NCBI GenBank assembly: GCA_022432975.1
Contig: CM039502.1
Location: 20,795,228 to 20,859,227, forward strand
Length of the DNA: 64,000 nt
Direction of reading: 5' to 3'
Source: Begonia masoniana
Lineage: Eukaryota > Streptophyta > Magnoliopsida > Cucurbitales > Begoniaceae
Made by a program: the position numbers and the translations under genes. The notes under the pieces were generated by a model. It was given only the letters and a program-made list of their open reading frames with translations. It did not search any database and was not told where the DNA came from. Shown one piece after another: positions 22,390 through 35,490 of this stretch (the stretch's first letter is position 1; every line of letters starts with the position of its first letter).

Positions 22390-23016
22390 CATGTAGGCCC
22401 AGAGGCGCCAGAGGCTATTTTTCCTTTTTCCCTGTCCTCTTCTGGTTGAGGGGCCTCTTCTTCATGCTGTTGTTGCTGTGGTCCCCTGTTCTGTCTTGCT
22501 GCCAACCTTTGTTCTGAGTGTTGGCGGCTGATTGTCCCTTCATGAGTTTCTTTGGCTGTTCGCCGCTGTGCATATGCTTATTTCGCTCTTCTAGCTCCAA
22601 GGCCTTAGCCGTCACTTCACCATAAAGTACTTTGTTATCCCCGCATTCTTCACTTTCGTGTACAGACTGCCTTCAGTCCTTGCACAAACTTGTCATCTTA
22701 TCTCTCATCCTCATCCTACGGGAGAAAACCGTGATAAAGCAGCAATCCCATATATATCCGTCACAGAGCCAGTTTGTCGTAGATTTATAAACTCCTTCTT
22801 CTTGTTTGCCCGAACAGTCCTTTGAAGTACTTTCAAAGCAGGCGGTCTTGAATCCCCCAGGTCATAGCCCTTCCCCCCCTTCTGGGCATTATCGGTGCTC
22901 TGGATCGAGTCCCCATGCCTTGCACTTAACTTCCATGAAAGACGCATAGGGGACCTTATCCCTTCGTCAACCTTTGCATACTTAACATGTCTTCTATCTT
23001 TCGAATCACTCCTCAT
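22390..23016 (-). pseudogene. Possible retroelement gag fragment
   Basis: Two minus-strand frames (23016-22711 and 22615-22415) contain lysine-, arginine- and glutamine-rich protein, for example KALELEERNKHMHSGEQPKK and KKRPLNQKRTGKKEK. This is the kind of basic linker found between a gag domain and its zinc knuckle. No CCHC motif is visible, because the frame runs into the gap. The assignment is a guess from composition. Confidence 0.3.
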
Positions 23017-24814
23017 TTTTTTTTATGATATGTAGGTACCAATGTGGAAGATGATATTTCAAATTGAGCATTAATTACATACATGTCTTTAATTTGCAGG
23101 TTAGTGAATATACAATTCTCTCTTGCATTGAAGAAGAAACAAAACTACAGAATTTGAAATGGTAAATTTTTTTGCTTATTTATATGCAAAACCTTAAAAA
23201 AAAGTGATATTGTTGGTACTAATGTGGAAGATTATATGTATTTATTTTTTGACAAAAAATGATGTATATTGAAAGGAAGAAATTATGACAGAAGGAAGGG
23301 AAGAACTTGGTAGAAATCTTAAAGTATTTAATAAAAGACATAACAAATTTACAAAGATAACACATGCATGCTAGCTCTCCCTTATGATTCCCAACAGCTG
23401 AATGACCCTACAATCTCCCCTTTAAATAATTATCAACTAGATAATCTTAAAAGACAACTAAAATAACACCCCTTCATCTTAAATTTTTCTCATTCCCATC
23501 ACAACAATAATATCTATCATTATTTCTAAATATCCTTCCTCCCCATTATTACATATATTATCTACTTCTTTTTCTCTTTTCTTCTACTATAAGCGAGTAC
23601 TTAATTAGAGGGCTATATTGACAAGAACCCTATAATATTTAATAAAAGGTGAAATTTTGGCTTATTATGTAGGCTAAACCTCCACAAAAGTAATATCATT
23701 AGTACCAATGTGGAAGATTATTTTTCTAGATAAAAAATGATGGGTATTGAAAGGAAGAAAAGGCATTGAAAGGAAGAAATTACAAAAGAAGAGAGGGGAA
23801 AACCCTTCTCGAAAAAGTGCAGGGGAATACACTTAGTTTACAATATTTTTTTTTCAATTAGAGAGAATCAAACTAAAATGACGTGTTCTAAAAGACTTAA
23901 AACTATAAGATTAGTTAGTCAAAGTGAAATTGATGTTATTCTAAAGATCTATAGTTGGCTCTTTATTATCGAAAAGAATAGGATTGCGATGAACTCAAAT
24001 AATTCAAGAAATTGCTAAAATATTTAATTTCAAGACTAATTTTTGATTTTTAGATCTTTCATCTTTATTAAAAATTTCAACAAGAAAACTCTTCAATGTC
24101 AGAGTGTCACCCCCACAATTTTATCCAAAAGGAAGAAAAAAATGCATTCAAACGTCTCTAATAAGTGTTCACAATTTATTATGATGTGAGTGTTAGTATT
24201 TTCATAACCTATAGAAAGGAAAAAAATGCGGAGAAAGAGCGAAGAAGGGATTTCTCCTCTAGATTTGATTCCATGTATGTTATTTTTCCTTTTATTAGGA
24301 TCAGACAAACATTTAAATTTTGGTTGATACTCTTTTGTTCCAAACAAAGTTATAAGAAGAGAAATTTTGGGAAGAACTAAAAGTGAGCTGAAAGAAGATA
24401 TAGATTTGGAAGAAAAGTTAATTTGGAAGATGATAAGTTGGACAAATTATCCACTTTGATGAAGTGAAGAAAAGGTTAATTGCCTTTGACAGTTATGAGT
24501 TTGCCACTCAATTTGAAAATTGCTCTTTAGTAAGCTCATGAATCCCTATGATGCCACGTTGCTTCTCTAGACATGGTATAATCCCTCTTATCCATGATAC
24601 CCTTGATAATATTTCTAACTATTATCTCTTTTTAAGCTGCCCACGACGGTGGCCAAGTTGAGGACATCTTTTGGTTGGTTCATGCAGAAGGGAAGAGCGA
24701 ATCCATTTTATTTAGTGTGTTCCCATCAAACTTGTTTTTTCTCAAAACTCTTGCTCATATTCCACAAGTATTTCTTATTTTGACAACACTATCTAGAGGA
24801 GAAGAATACCAACT
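23017..24814. other. AT-rich sequence without a recognisable gene
   Basis: No convincing coding frame. A unit with the core ACCAATGTGGAAGAT (or ACTAATGTGGAAGAT) occurs at about 23039, 23218 and 23704. The last two copies share some 100 bp of context, including ATTGAAAGGAAGAAATTA, so this part has been duplicated locally. Confidence 0.6.
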
Positions 24815-25855
24815 AAAGTTGTAACACCTGGCATTTTCCGTGTAATTATTTTCCCTGAATACTTAAGCGGGATTACTCTGATATTAATACAATGACTATT
24901 TTTAATGAAATTGTCGGAGTGTTCAATTGAATGAGAGTGATTGTAAAACCAATTCGACGAACTAAATAGAAGTTTAGTCAAAAACCAATGGAAGGGCAAA
25001 TTAGGAAGAAATTAAGGTTGGTGGGAGAAATCAAATGGATGATTGACACTTGGCAAGCTTGTGGAAGAAGACAAGCCATGTATTCCATTTCTTTCTCTTC
25101 CTCCTACGGGAGACTTTTCCCTCTCTGCTTTCTCTCATTTCCCTCTCTGCTTCTCTCTTTTGGTTGAAGAAAACCAACGCGAGGAGTTTCTTCCTTCTCT
25201 GATTTTCCTCCTGCTTTTCGGTCTAAGGTAATCATCTTAGATAGAAAACGATTTTTTTAATTTATTTATTTGCTAGTTTCGTGATGTTTAGGGTTAATGT
25301 CCGTTTATGCATGCTATAGGTTCGTGAACCACAGTGCTCGTGCGTTCAAGCTTGTTACATTTCGGACCACAGGTAAGTTCATATCCGTAGGTTGGCCCTT
25401 AAGACCCTACATAACGGAGACTCTAGGTTTTCTTCTGTCATGAGGTTTCGTGTAACAATTAGAAATTTAATTGGAAAATTCCCATATTCAATTCAAATTC
25501 CCAAATTCGATTCTAGGGTTTAAAAATTGAAAATTTCCAAATCAGATTTCAATCACTCAAAATCGGATTTTGGGGGAAAATAAAACTAACGAACCTAGTC
25601 TGTATACCGTCCAAGAACTGAAGCAAAATCGAGTTTCAAAGCAACAAATCAGGAAAATAATCAGATTTTCAGCAATCGGTGGGATTTCTCGCTGGAAATC
25701 CGATGCTGAACCGATTGCATTTAGTCTGGAAAACGTCCAGTTACAAAGGAGAGAACAACAAAGGGAATTGCTGAAAATCCGAGCTGATTGTTTACAGCTC
25801 GGAAAAATCCGATCGTTACTCGGATTTCACGGAGGGTACGGGAGTCGATCCTCCC

Positions 25856-25865
25856 CTATAAATAG
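25856..25865 (+). promoter_or_regulatory. TATA box of the gypsy-2 LTR promoter
   Basis: CTATAAATAG sits in a CCCC...AGGC context, followed by a C/T-rich stretch suited to a transcription start. The same site occurs at 32675-32684 in the 3' LTR, so the downstream copy could drive read-out transcription into the flanking solo LTR. Confidence 0.75.
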
Positions 25866-27136
25866 AGGCTTTCGGTGGAGGAGGAAACTCACACCGAAGC
25901 TCTCCTCTCTCTCGAGTTCTCTGAAGTCTGAAAAGAGAAACTCTTACCTCTCAGTCATCGGCAACGAAGTTCTGAAGAAGCCGCAACTCCAAAGCCGAGC
26001 TCCGACCACCAAAGGAAGAGTTCCGACGAAGCTCCCAGACCACCGTCGTCGACCATCGGAGTAAGTCTCCCCCTCCGATGCTCTCTACCTCACTCTTCCC
26101 CTCTATCGAACTCTCGGTTTCTCTCCCTCACTCTCTGTTCTCACACTCCCTCTCACTCTCTGCAGAATCGTGATCGAAGGAGAAGGAGAATCGGTTTTGT
26201 TTTAAGAACCTGAACCAGCCAGCGAACCGGTTCAAGTAAACAACTCAGACCAGCAGCGAACCAACCCGAACTAGTTCACTTATTTTGACCCAAACCGAAC
26301 CAACAGTGAGCCCAACCGACCCGAGCACTGTTCACGACCGACCCGGTACTGTTCACCCGAACCGGACCCGACCCGATTTTCGACCCGAATCCAACCGAAC
26401 CGATCGAAAAATTATCCGGTAAGACTTTCTGCCCAAATTCTTTTAAAGTTGGATTAAATTAAGTGGGATTTTAATATTGATATTGAATTAGGCAGAAAAT
26501 ATTTTAGAACCGTCCGATACGATCCAAATCGACTCAACCGACCCGATAACACGACGTAAGGAAATTTTGCTCAATTTACTTTGGAAAATTGGATTTATTT
26601 AGTAGGATTTTAATATCAAAGATTTTAATTGAGCAGGATATTGTTCTGAAAATTTTGGAAAATCCCGATAGACATTAAATTGCTCGGAATCCAGGTAAGT
26701 GCAAATACAAAGTTTTGGCTACGGCCCTACATCACATGACACAAAATTATTTTATAAGTATTTTATTTTTCAGTCACACGTTTTCAATGATTGAGCACGT
26801 ATGTTAGAATATCGACTTAGAATAGTTTAAAAGATAAAAATGATAGGTTATTTGCATGTGTGTGAAAATGTAAAAGAAAATGCGATAGCAAAAGCCTGAA
26901 CGACAGTGAGATGGTGAGCTTGAGCATATGTTTTAACGTGATAGCAAAAGCCTGAACGACAGTGAGATGGTGAGCTTGATCGTTAAAATTAAAAGTAAAA
27001 GATGACGATGCCTGAACGACAATGAGATGGCTAAGTCTTAACAGGATTCGGTAAAAGTAAAAGTAAAAGTAAAAGTCTTGCATGTATTTCCACTTACTGA
27101 GTTTTTCTCACCTTTTCGTTTTAAACTTGTGATGTA

Positions 27137-27247
27137 GGTGAGTTTTTGTCTGAGGAAGAAATTGCTGCAATTGAGAATCCTCCAGTGGCAAGCGAGCATA
27201 CAGATGAAGATAATATTGTGAATTTCGAAGAAAGTGATTTAAATTAG
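27137..27247 (+). other. Acidic mini-ORF behind an acceptor-like site, gypsy-2 5' LTR
   Basis: After GTGATGTAG the frame reads GEFLSEEEIAAIENPPVASE and then an acidic tail, NIVNFEESDLN, before TAG. The 3' LTR copy is at 33966-34076 and is identical. Gypsy-1 has the same start but stops ten residues earlier. Confidence 0.4.
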
Positions 27248-27544
27248 TATGCTTTATTTTTTCAAAAGATATTTAATGCTTTGTTTTAATTTAAGACTTT
27301 GAAAATTATGATGGAATTTTTATCATTAAATAAAGTTTTATTTATTGTTTTAAATATGCGATGGTTTTCAAGATTTAGATTAATTATCAAAGCTTCCGTA
27401 ATATTCAAGTTTTCAATTAATATGTTTTAAATTTTAAGTTTGATTTAACGCTCGATTTCAAAAAAATCAATTTGGGAAAAATTTTAGGGTTTTCAAAATA
27501 AGGGTTTCGAATTGGGGATTTTTTTAAATTGGGGCGTTACAATT

Positions 27545-27555
27545 TGGTATCAGAG
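27545..27555 (+). other. gypsy-2 primer-binding site
   Basis: TGGTATCAGAG follows the LTR by three bases and matches initiator Met tRNA. It is better preserved than the site of gypsy-1. Confidence 0.92.
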
Positions 27556-27743
27556 AAACAAGGTTTATAAAACGATTCTGTATACTACTCTGTATGCTCA
27601 CGTGCACCTGGAAGATTGTCAATCAGCAAGTAAGTCAGTATTAAAATTTTATATTTTGATAAAAGTATGATAGGTAATATTGTAGTACTTTTATAAGTAT
27701 ATAAGATAGATTTTCTTAAAATAAGATCATTGTGATGTAGACT

Positions 27744-30700
27744 ATGGCAAATCGTAGAGGAGATAGAAATGATCGGGATGCTTTACTCGATCGGATGATG
27801 GATATGATGGAGATGCAAGCCAGACAAAATGAGCATCTGTCGCAAGCAGCTAATGCGGCAGCTCAGGCAGCCACTGCCGCAGCTCAAGCGGCGAATATGC
27901 AGGCCCAAGTTCCTAATAGGCCTCGGCATGGAGATATGGATTTCGACAGATTTCGACGTTTGGACCCTCCAAGTTTTTATGGAAATTTAGCTGATATGGC
28001 GGCAGCGGATGATTGGATAAGGACCATTGAGGAAATATTTGAGCATGCCAAGATTGCTGAGGAAGAGAAAGTTATTTGTGCATCTTCTATGTTTCGGATG
28101 GATGCACGTTATTGGTGGGACTCTGTAAAAGCGATGCATACGATTGCTACCATGACTTGGGAGAAATTCAAGGAGTTATTCAATGAGAAGTACTTCACAG
28201 ACTCTATGTTGGACGCCAAAGCTGAGGAATTTATGGCTCTTAAGCAGACCGGAAGCGTTATGGAGTATTTACATAAATTTGAGCAATTGTCTCGTTACGT
28301 CCCTCACATTGCTGGTAACGAGACTATGAAGGTGAAGCGGTTTATCCAAGGATTAAGGGCGGAGATACTTAAGGACATTCGACTGATTACTTCCAAGAAT
28401 TCTTCATTCGCGTTTGTTGTGGAGAAATCACTAGCTGCAGAACAAGGAGAGAAAGATGTTATCAAGGCCCAGGAATTGCGAAAGAGATACAGCCATGCGA
28501 CTCAAGCTGTACGAGGTAGAATTCCACCACAGCAAACAACTGGATTTAAGCGACCTATGAACAGTGGACCTGCTGGAAGACCTTCTAAATTTGCTGGAGG
28601 ACCTTCCAAGTTTGTGAAGAAGGAACCAACGACAACAAATGCACCTTTGTGTCCCACATGCAAGAAGCCACATTTCGGAGAGTGTCGTGTTCAAGCCAAT
28701 ACATGTTTTAAATGCGGTCAACCTGGACACTACATTAACAATTGCCCAAAGAATGCTCGGGAGCAACCCAAGACAACTGCAAGAGTATTTGCCATGACTA
28801 AAGATGAAGCTGAAGGAAATGCATCTGTGGTGACAGGTTCGATATTTATTTCTGGCATTTCTTCTAGCATATTAATTGATTCTGGAGCTACGCATTCATT
28901 TATATCCCTTGAGCATGCTAAGAAGTTTGATATTAAAGTAGAGTCTCTAGAACATAATATGGGAGTAGCTACACCTTCAGGCAAAGTTATGTTTGCCGAT
29001 TCTATTATTAGAAGGTGTCGAGTGTGTATTGGGAAAAATCAACTGGAAGTTGATTTAATTATCTTGGCAATGTATGATTACGATGTTATTCTTGGAATGG
29101 ATTGGCTTACCAATCATTATGCAACCATCGATTGTCGAAGGAGAATGGTGAAGTTTCAGCTACCTGGAGTAAAGCCATTTTTCTTTTATGGGAATTCTAA
29201 GGGTTCAAGAGTTCCAGTAATTTCAGCTATGCGAACTCGGAGCTTATTAAATTCTGGATGCGTTGGAATTCTTGCCAGCGTTATATGTACTGAACCTGAC
29301 GGAGCGATGACATTGGTTATGGTGCCGATAGTTAATGAATTTTCTGATGTCTTTCCCGATGACCTGACGATATTGCCACCTGCGAGAGATGTGGAATTCA
29401 GTATTGAGCTGCTACCTGGAACGGCGCCGATCTCTAAAGCTCCTTATAGAATGGCGCCAAGCGAATTGAAAGAATTAAAGACTCAACTTGACGATCTACT
29501 GGAGAAAGGATTTATCCAACCGAGTTTCTCACCCTGGGGAGCTCCGGTTTTATTTGTGAAGAAAAAGGACGGATCGATGAGAATGTGTATCGACTACAGA
29601 GAGCTCAACAAAGTCACTATCAAGAACAAGTATCCACTGCCAAGAATCGATGATTTATTTGATCAGTTGAAGGGAGCGGCAGTTTTCTCGAAGATTGATT
29701 TGAGGTCTGGATATCATCAACTGAGAATTAAGGAGGACGACGTGTTCAAGACGGCGTTTCGTACGAGATATGGTCACTATGAGTTTCGAGTTATGCCGTT
29801 CGGATTAAGTAAATGCACCAGCCGCATTTATGGATCTTATGAATCGGACTTTCAAGACATTTTTGGATGATTTTGTTATTGTCTTTATTGACGACATTCT
29901 TATCTACTCAAAGACCAAGGAGGAGCATGAAGAGCATTTAAGGATTATCCTATCTACGTTGAGACGTGAGAAGTTGTATGCAAAGTTCTCCAAGTGTGAA
30001 TTCTGGATGGAGAATGTAGTTTTTCTTGGCCACATTATTTCAAAGGAGGGCGTAGCAGTGGACCCAACAAAGATTGAAGCTGTGAGTAAATGGCCTCAGC
30101 CAAAGAATGCATCTGAAATTAGAAGTTTCCTTGGTCTTGCGGGTTATTATCGGAGATTCGTAGAAAGTTTTTCAACTTTGGCCAACCCGCTTACGAAGCT
30201 AACAAAGAAAGGAGCCAAGTATTTATGGACTAATGAATGCGAGCAAAGTTTTCAAGAGTTGAAGAAGAGGTTAGTCTCAGCACCTATACTCACTATCCCA
30301 TCTGGATCAGGAAAGTTTGTGGTTTATAGCGATACTTCAAAGTATGGTTTGGGATGTGTCCTTATGCAAGAAGGAAAAGTGGTCGCCTATGCCTCGAGAC
30401 AGTTAAAGGAACATGAGAAGAACTACCCAACACATGATTTGGAGCTGGCAGCGGTAGTTCATGCACTAAAGATTTGGAGGCATTATCTTTATGGAGAACG
30501 GTGCGAGATTTATACGGATCACAAGAGCCTGAAATACTTTCTAACCCAGAAGGATCTGAACATGAGACAACGCAGATGGTTGGAGCTAGTAAAGGATTAT
30601 GACTGTGAAATTATTTATCATCCTGGCAAAGCTAATGTCGTAGCTGATGCTTTGAGCAGAAGAGCATCATCTCAAATTTCTTCATTGCGACTGATTCCAG

Positions 30701-32226
30701 AACAGTTAACCGAGGAGATGCATAGATCTAATATTGAAGTTGTGCCGTTTGGGCTACTTGAAAGATTGTCTGCTATGACGCTTCAACCAAGTTTACTGGA
30801 GCAGATAAAGGAGAAACAACGAAAAAAAGCTTATATTTGCAAAGTTAGAAGTGATTTGGAGGCAGGAAAAGTTTCTGAGTTTTCTGTATCTGATAGTGGA
30901 ATTATCCAGTTTAAAAAGAGATGGTGTATACCAGATGATGCGGAATTAAAGGAGGTTATATTGAAGGAAGCACATTCAACCCCTTACTCGATACATCCCG
31001 GATCAACAAAAATGTATCGAGATTTGAAACAACACTATTGGTGGCGTGGAATGAAGATGGATGTAGCCAAATTTGTGGAGAAGTGTCTTACTTGTCAACA
31101 AGTCAAGGCGGAGCATCAACGACCTGCTGGTACTTTGCAACCACTCATGGTGCCTCAGTGGAAGTGGGAACATATTACTATGGACTTTGTAGTGGGACTT
31201 CCTAAGACGTTTAAGAGTCACGACTCCATTTGGGTGATAGTGGATCGATTGACCAAATCAGCACACTTCCTTCCTGTAAAGACTACCTATACCTTGGATC
31301 AGTATGCTCAGCTTTATGTTCAAGAGATTATCAGACTGCATGGTACGCCTATTTCTATCGTATCTGATCGAGATCCTCGTTTTACCTCGAAATTTTGGAA
31401 GAGTATGCAGAAGGCTATGGGTACTCAGTTGAACTTCAGCACAGCTTTCCACCCTCAGACAGATGGACAATCGGAAAGGACGATTCAAACTTTGGAAGAT
31501 ATGTTACGGGCGTGTGCTATCGACTTTCAAGGAGATTGGAGTAAGAATTTGCCATTGGTGGAGTTCGCCTACAACAACAGTTATCAAGCTTCGATTGGGA
31601 TGGCACCTTATGAAGCTCTTTATGGTAGAAAATGCAGATCTCCAGTACATTGGGACGAAGTGGGCGAAGGAGTGTTAGTTGGACCTGATATTTTGAGACA
31701 GACCGCCGAGATCGTTACATTAATCCGGAAGAGAATTCTGACGGCTCAGAGTAGACAGAAGAGTTATGCTGATGGGAGACGAAGAAAGTTAGAGTTTGCT
31801 GTGGGAGATCAAGTTTTCCTGAAAATCTCGCCAATGAGAGGTGTTATGCGCTTTGGAAAGAAAGGGAAACTAAGCCCAAGATTTACAGGCCCATTTGAGA
31901 TCACAAGAAGGATAGGAGAAGTTGCTTATCAGTTGGACTTACCAGATTCATTCAAACATGTGCACAACGTCTTCCATGTCTCAATGTTGAAGAAATATGT
32001 TTCAGACCCCTCGCATGTCTTACCATCGAGATCTCTTGACTTCACAATCAACCCTGATCTGTCGTATGAAGAAAGACCGACCCAAATTATAGACGTCGAA
32101 GAAAGAGAACTAAGGAATAAGAAGGTCACACTTGTCAGAGTGCTTTGGAAGAACCGGAACATTGAGGATGCAACTTGGGAATGAGAAGAAGAAATGAGGA
32201 AGATCTATCCCGAATTATTTATGTAA
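27744..32226 (+). pseudogene. gypsy-2 gag-pol with a one-base insertion and a premature stop
   Basis: Same architecture as gypsy-1: gag from the ATG at 27744, two zinc knuckles ([26 protein letters not shown]), protease [10 protein letters not shown], reverse transcriptase, RNase H, integrase and a chromodomain-like C-terminus. Gag, protease and the start of reverse transcriptase are in one frame to 29870. One extra A near 29811 shifts the frame just before FIDDILIYS, and the rest continues in the frame starting at 29830. The integrase finger and DDE residues are intact. A TGA at 32182-32184 ends the protein 14 codons before the position of the gypsy-1 stop. Insertion in a short A run could also be a sequencing error, which would matter for whether this element is active. 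Confidence 0.93.
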
Positions 32227-32271
32227 TTGTTTTAAATTTCGAGGACGAAATTTCTTTTAAGGAGGGAAGAT

Positions 32272-34370
32272 TGTAACAATTAGAAATTTAATTGGAAAAT
32301 TCCCATATTCAATTCAAATTCCCAAATTCGATTCTAGGGTTTAAAAATTGAAAATTTCCAAATCAGATTTCTCACTCAAAATCGGATTTTGGGGGAAAAT
32401 AAAACTAACGAACCTAGTCTGTATACCGTCCAAGAACTGAAGCAAAATCGAGTTTCAAAGCAACAAATCAGGAAAATAATCAGATTTTCAGCAATCGGTG
32501 GGATTTCTCGCTGGAAATCCGATGCTGAACCGATTGCATTTAGTCTGGAAAACGTCCAGATACAAAGGAGAGAACAACAAAGGGAATTGCTGAAAATCCG
32601 AGCTGATTGTTTACAGCTCGGAAAAATCCGATCGTTACTCGGATTTCACGGAGGGTACAGGAGTCGATCCTCCCCTATAAATAGAGGCTTTCGGTGGAGG
32701 AGGAAACTCACACCGAAGCTCTCCTCTCTCTCGAGTTCTCTGAAGTCTGAAAAGAGAAACTCTTACCTCTCAGTCATCGGCAACGAAGTTCTGAAGAAGC
32801 CGCAACTCCAAAGCCGAGCTCCGACCACCAAAGGAAGAGTTCCGACGAAGCTCCCAGACCACCGTCGTCGACCATCGGAGTAAGTCTCCCCCTCCGATGC
32901 TCTCTACCTCACTCTTCCCCTCTATCGAACTCTCGGTTTCTCTCCCTCACTCTCTGTTCTCACACTCCCTCTCACTCTCTGCAGAATCGCGATCGAAGGA
33001 GAAGAAGAATCGGTTTTGTTTTAAGAACCTGAACCAGCCAGCGAACTGGTTCAAGTAAACAACTCAGACCAGCAGCGAACCAACCCGAACTAGTTCACTT
33101 ATTTTGACCCAAACCGAACCAACAGTGAGCCCAACCGACCCGAGCACTGTTCACGACCGACCCGGTACTGTTCACCCGAACCGGACCCGACCCGATTTTC
33201 GACCCGAATCCAACCGAACCGATCGAAAAATTATCCGGTAAGACTTTCTGCCCAAATTCTTTTAAAGTTGGATTAAATTAAGTGGGATTTTAATATTGAT
33301 ATTGAATTAGGCAGAAAATATTTTAGAACCGTCCGATACGATCCAAATCGACTCAACCGACCCGGTCCGACCCGATAACACGACGTAAGGAAATTTTGCT
33401 CAATTTACTTTGGAAAATTGGATTTATTTAGTAGGATTTTAATATCAAAGATTTTAATTGAGCAGGATATTGTTCTGAAAATTTTGGAAAATCCCGATAG
33501 ACATTAAATTGCTCGGAATCCAGGTAAGTGCAAATACAAAGTTTTGGCTACGGCCCTACATCACATGACACAAAATTATTTTATAAGTATTTTATTTTTC
33601 AGTCACACGTTTTCAATGATTGAGCACGTATGTTAGAATATCGACTTAGAATAGTTTAAAAGATAAAAATGATAGGTTATTTGCATGTGTGTGAAAATGT
33701 AAAAGAAAATGCGATAGCAAAAGCCTGAACGACAGTGAGATGGTGAGCTTGAGCATATGTTTTAACGTGATAGCAAAAGCCTGAACGACAGTGAGATGGT
33801 GAGCTTGATCGTTAAAATTAAAAGTAAAAGATGACGATGCCTGAACGACAATGAGATGGCTAAGTCTTAACAGGATTCGGTAAAAGTAAAAGTAAAAGTA
33901 AAAGTCTTGCATGTATTTCCACTTACTGAGTTTTTCTCACCTTTTCGTTTTAAACTTGTGATGTAGGTGAGTTTTTGTCTGAGGAAGAAATTGCTGCAAT
34001 TGAGAATCCTCCAGTGGCAAGCGAGCATACAGATGAAGATAATATTGTGAATTTCGAAGAAAGTGATTTAAATTAGTATGCTTTATTTTTTCAAAAGATA
34101 TTTAATGCTTTGTTTTAATTTAAGACTTTGAAAATTATGATGGAATTTTTATCATTAAATAAAGTTTTATTTATTGTTTTAAATATGCGATGGTTTTCAA
34201 GATTTAGATTAATTATCAAAGCTTCCGTAATATTCAAGTTTTCAATTAATATGTTTTAAATTTTAAGTTTGATTTAACGCTCGATTTCAAAAAAATCAAT
34301 TTGGGAAAAATTTTAGGGTTTTCAAAATAAGGGTTTCGAATTGGGGATTTTTTTAAATTGGGGCGTTACA
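32272..34370 (+). repeat. gypsy-2 3' LTR
   Basis: The 2099-bp LTR is nearly identical to the 5' copy. It differs by a two-base deletion near 32371, a 10-bp duplication (GGTCCGACCC) near 33365, and about six substitutions. It is preceded by the polypurine tract AAGGAGGGAAGAT and followed by TTTCG. Confidence 0.95.
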
Positions 34371-34905
34371 TTTCGGGTAAAGAAAGTTAGAGTTAAGTTC
34401 TGAGTTATCTGTTTTCTCTCTAGATTATGTTGTATTATTCTGTTAACTGCTGTTTCAAGTTAAGCACTGTGAAAGTTCATGCATACACGTTTCCCCGAAA
34501 GTTCATGCAAAACAATGTTTTCTGTACACGGTTTTGAAGTTAAGAAAGATAAAATAGAATTCTGAATGTAATGTATTGGTTAAGCGTGGGACGGGGACTG
34601 GCCCTCTGGTTTTATCCCGCCCTGGGATTCTGAAAAATTGTCCTTGCCGAGGACCCTCTGGTTTTATCCCTCCCTGGGATTCTGAAAAACTACTGAATGT
34701 CTGAATGTGCCTGAAAGTGTACCTACTGTTTGCCAGTTCCCCTATAAGCCCCACTTATACCCCTCTGCCACTGAAACGTAATGAAATGTCCTGTTAATGT
34801 ATTCTGAAAACCGCATGCATAGCATTTTGCATCACTGCATATATATATATATATATATATATGTTCTTACTGAGTTTTAGACTCATAGGTGAACTCTCTG
34901 ACGTA

Positions 34906-34953
34906 GGTACTGAACCCGAAAATGAGGACTTTGTGCCTCAGTCTGATGAGTAG
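34906..34953 (+). other. Acidic mini-ORF behind an acceptor-like site, solo LTR
   Basis: GACGTAG is followed by the frame GTEPENEDFVPQSDE and a stop. The context (TTACTGAGTTTTAGACTCA, then the acceptor-like site) parallels TTACTGAGTTTTTCTCA in the gypsy-1 and gypsy-2 LTRs. Confidence 0.4.
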
Positions 34954-35490
34954 GTGGCTGGTGGCACGAGCTATCGGGGATGGTTGTGGTAGCCAGACAT
35001 ATTCCTGACTGAAAGAGTAAAGTTTTAAGTTCTGTGTTTTGTGTATGTTTTAAAAACTTCTGTTTTGGGAAAATTCTGGAAATATATGTCAAGTTCTGTA
35101 TAGTTTCTGAGATTTAAAAACAACGTATGGATTCTGTATTGATGTTTAAAACCTCTGTATTTGACAGTTGAATTACATTCTGAAGTATTCTGGAATTGTT
35201 TGGAATATTTTCTGATAGTTTGTGCATGGATGGTCTCTGGTTTTAGAGCTATCCATGCAGTGTAATTCTTCTTAAGTTTCTGTTATGCCCTCTGTTGTGT
35301 TCGAGAACCATGTTTTGAATTGGTTTGAGAATCTTAGATTTTTATGTTTTCTGTTTTTCTGCTCTCTGTTGGTATGTCTTCCTGTTAAGGAGTTGTCAAA
35401 TTCTGCTTTTAAAACTATGTCTTCCGATTGCATCTTCCGCTGCTTTAAAATTTCATCCACCGTTGCCTTATAATTTATGTCCACTGCTGT

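Larger units (their letters stand above)
25451..27541 (+). repeat. gypsy-2 5' LTR
   Basis: It starts TGTAACAATTAG and ends GGGGCGTTACA. It contains a TATA box at 25856, a leader frame at 25570-26064 that is repeated in the other LTR, a donor-like CCAGGTAAGTG near 26694, tandem AGCCTGAACGACAGTGAGAT units (26890-27020) and the acidic mini-ORF at 27137. The leader frame has no known domain and is probably transcribed leader, not a gene. Confidence 0.95.
25451..34370 (+). mobile_element. gypsy-2, young Tekay/Del-like chromovirus
   Basis: The 8.9-kb element has near-identical LTRs (25451-27541 and 32272-34370), a primer-binding site, gag-pol, a polypurine tract and a perfect target duplication TTTCG (25446-25450 and 34371-34375). 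By eye the LTRs differ by about six substitutions and two indels (about 2 bp and 10 bp) over 2.1 kb, about 0.3 percent, which implies a very recent insertion. Despite its youth it carries a one-base frameshift in reverse transcriptase and a premature stop near the end of pol. Confidence 0.95.

Noticed and set aside
25570..26064. 164-codon open frame, nearly identical at 32389-32883
   Set aside because: It lies wholly in both gypsy-2 LTRs, spans the TATA box and leader, has no known domain and is explained by recent LTR duplication.
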